From: Piezodorus guildinii
Taxonomy: Eukaryota > Arthropoda > Insecta > Hemiptera > Pentatomidae
DNA: 64,000 nt
Assembly: GCA_023052935.1 (NCBI GenBank)
Contig: CM041295.1
Span: 161,620,366 to 161,684,365, forward strand
Direction: 5' to 3'
A model generated the notes under the pieces. The model ran no database searches. It had not been told where the DNA came from and saw only the letters and a program-made list of their open reading frames with translations. The first letter of the stretch is position 1. The number at the start of each line of letters is the position of its first letter. Both the position numbers and the translations under genes were made by a program. Positions 52,751-59,071 of the stretch are shown piece after piece.

Positions 52751-55700
52751 ACCCGAAGATTCGATGCTGATACCACCAAATTCAGCCTACACAGACTCAT
52801 TCAATGTTTACCGTTCAAGCCCAAGCCCCCGAGATTAGCCTTAACGCAATCCTCCCATCGACGTTTTTGCCTACCTTTCGAACGCCTACCAGTCGGATCA
52901 GCGAATACCAACTTTCTCAGAATCCGATCCTCGCCGAGCCCAATAACTTTAATCGCCCATTTGAGTCTCCGCGATACTATCAACTCAATTATATTCACAG
53001 GGTACAAGCTCCGCAATTCCGCGTTGTGCAACCTTCTAAAGTCCCAAGTGGCCTCATCTCTCTTCTGACCAAATATTTTACGCAGTACCTTATTTTCGAA
53101 AACCTTAAGCCGTTGTTCATCCTTAAAGAACCGTCGGAAGTATAATAGTTTTATAAATTCTAACCTTTAAGTTTTTAGACAGAAGTCACGAGCTAAGTAA
53201 ATTAGAAACTGAATAATAACACGCATTTCTCACCTTTAACCGGGACTTCATTTCTTCCTGGATTTCATTCTTTCTTGTTATCATTGAACCTAAATACTTG
53301 AATTCAACGTGTTCAAAAGTATGCCCTGATATATCAATATCACTAAGATCGCCACAGTTTCTGCTACTGATCATATATTTCGTCTTATCGGTATTTATTT
53401 CGAGTCCTATTTCTTTTCCGGTTTTTATTAACACACTTGTATTTAGTTGTATGGTTTCCGTGTCTTCAACTAGTAGTACCAAATCATCGGCATACCCCAA
53501 AACCGGAATCTTATCACCCATATTTAAACCTTTCTCGGTACACGTCACTTTTTCTATGACATATTCTAAAGCTATATTAAATAGGACTGGTGAAAGGTAG
53601 TCAGTCACCCTGTTTCAAACCCTGTCGCACCTCAAATCTCTCGGAGTAATTATGACCGATTCTAACGTATATGGAATGTTTCCGACAAACACATCTCTAC
53701 TAGGTTTACTAACTTTTTAGGTATTCCCTGTTCAATCATGATGTTATGCAGCTTATGACGGACTATGGAATCATAAGCCTTTTTAAAATTGATATAAAGT
53801 TCATGGACTACATCGTCCTATTCTAACTTTTTTTCTAATATTTGAAGTAAGGAAAATATTTTATCAATAGTCGAGCGGTTCCGCCTAAAACCACATTGGT
53901 AGTCTCCGATAATTTCCTCAGCGTATTCCGTGATTCGGCTAGTTAGTATTGACGAGAATATTTTATAGCATACTAGCAGAAGAGGGATCCCACGATAGTT
54001 GTTACAATCCGTCCTCGGTCCTTTTTTGTGAATCGGAATAAGTATTGATTCTTTCCATTCTTCGGGCATTTTTTCATTTTCCCAGATCATTTTAACTAAA
54101 ACATGTAATTTGGAAACGCCCGCTTCTCCACACGCCTTGATTAATTCACTCGTGATATTATCATTTCCTCTAGCTTTATAACGTTTTAATTTTCCCATCG
54201 CCATTTTGACTTCCTCTTTATTCGGTGCGTCTATCCATGGTTCAGCGCTTTGATATTCAGAGTGAGGAGATTGATTATTATTTTCCGTATTTAGAATGCC
54301 GTCAAAGTGTTGTTTAAATTTATTTAATATCTCAGTCGGATCCGCAATTATATTTTTGTTTGCATCTTTAACCCCATTCATTAGGGGTTCAAATCTTTTA
54401 CGCGATTTGTTTATACCTTTGTACATCTCTCTCATGTTCTTATCGCTTCTGTGTTTTTCTATTTCTATTATTTTGCCTTTAAGATACTCTCTTTTCTTAT
54501 TTTTTAAGAATTTTGAAGTCTCATTTGTTAATTGTTGTTACTACCCGAAAGTAAGCCACGTTATAATCGCTTGGATTATTTAACGAATCTAGTTTAGCAG
54601 TTTTTCTTTATTTCACACATATTTTGACAATTCCTGTCGAACAACGGTTTGTTCTTTTATTTCAGATTTTCCCAAGAGACAAATTACAGACCTCATTAAT
54701 ATTATCCCTGATCCCTTCCCATAATTTGTTTGCATACGGTACCACTTAATTCTGTCATTTCATTAATTTGGGTAAAATTTTATGCATTTTTTGATGTAAA
54801 TAAAATTTACATCAATGTGAGGTACTTGTTCAATAATTAAAATTAATTATTTATATTTTTCCTAGAATCTGATATATTTTGAGCTATTTTGTTGTTAAAT
54901 AATCAGTAAATTAATATATAAATTGTATGTCTTATTTACGAGATTAAGAATGAACACCAGCAGTCTGAGAAAAAAGGGAAGAATAGAAACTATGATGATT
55001 CACTTTGAAGGATCTATCAGTGAAGTAGGACTGGATAATGAGAAAATATGTAGGAGGGAGGAATTGTCGAAGTTTGTAAAGGCCTGTTCTACATCGAGGA
55101 AGGCTCCCGCGCAGTACAATTCGCGCTCTAATGCAGAGGAGACAACGATAGCATTGCTGGATAGTGGATGTTCCGAATCCGAATTAATGGTCTGGAATAA
55201 TGTGATGGGAATCAAGGATGGGGTATATTCGTTCTAGAAGGAGTTTTTCCAGAATTTTACCCATGATACGAAAAAGAGATATAGGTGGTAGAAAGATGGA
55301 TTTCCAGGTTTTTTTTGGGGGGTTTAGGGATCATTTTAACTATGGATAATTTCAAGGAGGCGGAAAAATATTTAGGGCGAAGTACAAAATTGTAAATGTA
55401 GGTGAGGTATAGGATAGCCTTATGAGGAAGATGTTTTAAGATATAGGGTGTGATTAGGTTATTACCAGGAGCTTTTCGAGAAGGTAATCAGCAAATGATA
55501 TTGGATGATGTTTCTGAAGGGTGGAATGCTTTTGGTGGAAGGGACATTTTGAGAGGAATAGTTAATTCTGCTTCTATACATTCAAGTTAATCAGGATTAA
55601 GGATATCTGGGTGTGGAATAAAAGTTTTAAAAAGGTGTTGGCCAAAAAGCTGGTTTTTCCTTAAGTGCATTTAAAATTAATTTGTTATGACCCACCGTCA

Positions 55701-58700
55701 CACTTACTCTACGACCCGGAAAATCGTATAAATAATTAATTGAAACTGTTTTCAAGAATCTGAAGTTTTTACCGAAATGACCGGTAAAAAACGATAGATG
55801 CACAATGCAAGAAATTTTATGTTTATTGATTTCAAATCAGCATATGATAGTATAAATCGCCAGCTACCACACAATATAAGGGCTTGGTTTTGAGAAAAGG
55901 AGTAAGTTAACATAGACCGAGAATATATTAAATATGGTGGACTAGAGTTTTTAGGAGTTCTTCAACCTTTTCCCAAAGAGTTTGGGATGATAAAATAATT
56001 CCTCAGGAATAGGAGTTCAACGTTATGATATCCATAGATAGGAAAGCAACCCTAAGTGATTTGTTACAGACCAATTGTATTGCATTTACAGATTTATCTG
56101 CATGTCTCCTGTACTCTATAAACTATGTCACTCCATTCCAGAGATTGCAGGTGGAAACTGAGCTCCTGGAAGAGCAAAGTACTTTTAGGCCCGACAGGCA
56201 AACAAATGATCTCATCTTTACCTCAAGAAATGCGATAGGGAAGTCCTGGGACCAAGGACTTATTATATATATATATTTGGACCTCGCATTCTTAGACCTG
56301 AAGGCAGCGTTCAATGAATATTGAGGAGCAATAGCAGAAGGCACTAAAGGTCAAAGTATTCCATTTAAAGATGGATGGAGGCTGGGCTATTGGTTGGCTT
56401 ATTGAGCCATAACAAGAAGGAAACAACTTATTCTAAAGAAACTATTTGTATACAGTATATTTTATGTTTAACTTACTATCTAAAATAATAAAAAATATCG
56501 AATAATTAGTTTTATGCTACACATCTATGCGATTACATGAATATTGTCATTTTAGGTAAACGAAAAAAATTCATCAATATTTTCGTTACTTGGACATGGT
56601 TTTAAGAAACAGAAGAAAACATCGAAAATATTCTACAAGAAGTTACTTAAATTCAGTACTAGTACTAATCCCACTACTATTAGAAGTTCAACAAAACCAT
56701 CAAAAAGTGCGTAACGATACTTAATATCCAGAAATAGTAAATAGTACCATACACCCAATAACTTTCTTTACACTTTTTTTTTTTTTTTAGATTTAAACAA
56801 AACCTGTTCAAAATATAAATATGGAACTAAAGTCGAGAGTTTTCTAAAAAAACTCGATCTGACAATCAAAAAATTAGCAACAAGCACGGTACCGACAGTA
56901 GTTAAATCTGCATTTACAGCCGCAAAAAAGAACTCTTCTCTAGGTAACTTCTAGAACTTTATAACAATAAATAATATTCATGATTATATCATTAATTTAT
57001 TATATAGCTACAGATTTGATTACTCATAATTTATATTTTATTCAGTGCCTCTATAGTGTTCATACCTAGTCCTGCCAAAAATATTGTTCCAAGAAAATAC
57101 ATGTATATCCAGATTTCAACAGAATAATTAATTTTTTTAAAAACGTTAGCAGAAAATAAATCGTATATCCATGGAGACTAAAATAAATCACTCAAAATTC
57201 CCTCTTTTTGCCTTGCAAATATGCGTGGCCAGTCACCAATAGCAGAACTTCTTGAGGAAAGCGCTCAACGGCTCGGACAGCCAAAGGTCAGAGATGAACG
57301 CGGGAATGTTTTTTGCAGCCACTGTTCAGTGGATCTGGCCTTGCAAGCTGGAGCGGAATCCTCCAGGAAAACCCAATGACTTCTATTACCCAGGCATCAT
57401 GTAGGGGCTCGACAACAGATTCAAAACTACATTCTTCACAGTTGTGAGCGTTTTTCACAAAAATGAAGCTTTGTGGTGATTTGGATTTAATGTTTTTTTT
57501 TCTTGGATTGTAAAAATTTTCTTATCGCAAAACAAAGATCTTTCGATGAAGACCATCGTCGTGACGGCCAAGGAGCACTTCGCATCTATCCACTCAAATT
57601 TGTTTTAAGGAAGTAGTTAGTCTTTGTCCTGTTATTCTTTTAAATACTCCGATTCTAAGGTGACTTTTGATTATGCGAGAGAATGATCTGACAGAGATTC
57701 CGTATGGTATTTCTTCTGTTTTGAGCAGCAACTGCTCTGGCAGGGTTGGCCGTTCTCACAGAGAAGAGATTAAGCCAGTCGAAATCTGTCAAATTCAGAT
57801 AGGGTAGGGTCTCATTTTATCAATTTATAGTACGGTACACGAACGTACGGCTGAAACCTAAATCTTTCCAAATGTTGAAAGTCTCTAACCTATATTTTTC
57901 TACTTTGTGTGAGGTGACCACAGCTATTCGATTTTCTTTATCACCCCACTCCATGTTAACTGAGTGAATTCAAAATACAAACCAATTGGGATTATTACCC
58001 TGTAAAGAAAATAATCTGATAGATGTGAGAATTATCTGAATAATACCAAAGGATGTAAATAAAGTTCAACTTTTGTAACAGTATTTATGGCAGAACTAGG
58101 TAAACATGAACCTAACTAACTTAACATCATAAATTAACCTCCACTCATTATTTGATGTATGATTTTAAGACATTGAAACTCTTGGGTTAAAATTATTATA
58201 TCTTTTTTTAAAATAAATTAATAAATTGTCTAGATAAAACATGTCATAGGAGATTTAAACATATTAAGTTATTTATAAGTGTTTCTGAAATGTTCTATGT
58301 TTTTGAAATGTGTAAAGTTCGCCAATTTCATTATTTATTTAATATTTCCAGAATCAGAACCTTTTAACAATCTAAGCAAAAATAATATTGATGAATCAAG
58401 CCATGTAAAGAAACCGTTAGAAGCTAAGCCTGTAAGATGGCATATTAGAAATGCGTTTCCAGAATCGATCATCACCTCAATAAAAGGTAGCTAAGTAGTT
58501 AACAATATTCGTAAAATTAAAAATATTGGTGACCTAATTAAATAAGTATAGTCGCTAGGAAGAGGCAGGGCCTAAATTCTTCTCCCTATCCGATTTTGTT
58601 TTTCTTTTTTGGTTTTGCAGGAAAGTATATTCAAGTAGAGCATATTCATTCATGTTGAAGTCTTAAAACAAACAAAAATATAGTGAACTCAATCACTACA

Positions 58701-59018
58701 AATAAATTTAATCGGTATTAGATCTTTCCAAGAACAAGTTAAATTCATAATTATATGATTAATTTATTATATAGGTACAAATTTGAAAATTGATATTTTA
58801 TTCAGAGTCCGAATTTTATAATTTTGGTGATAACATAATTATTTAATTTAAAAATGTTTCTCCCTACCATCGTCCCCTCAATCACCGAGATACTCTTCAT
58901 GATTGCAATCTGTTTAAGTGTTCAAAAAGATATATAAAATAATTAATGTCCCATAAATGTAAATTTTATGTAGGATTTATATGGTTACGAATTTAGAACA
59001 CTTGCATTTAAATAATTA

Positions 59019-59071
<53 letters not shown>

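Larger units (their letters stand above)
52748..54660 (-). mobile_element. RTE-like LINE, RT and 3' end
   Basis: Minus strand in order: 54435-53818 RT N-half, 53608-53186 motif C part, 53031-52801 C-terminus, then the hairpin CGAATC-TTCG-GGTTCG (52763-52748) and the TA tract. It is the longest copy of the family in the window; the 27829-28510 copy is a truncated sibling. Its 5' side fades near 54660 without an endonuclease, so it is 5'-truncated. At least three frame changes. Confidence 0.85.

Noticed and set aside
58612..58670. A good-looking acceptor (TTGGTTTTGCAG) after exon 21
   Set aside because: The phase-1 frame meets a stop after 12 codons and no donor precedes it.
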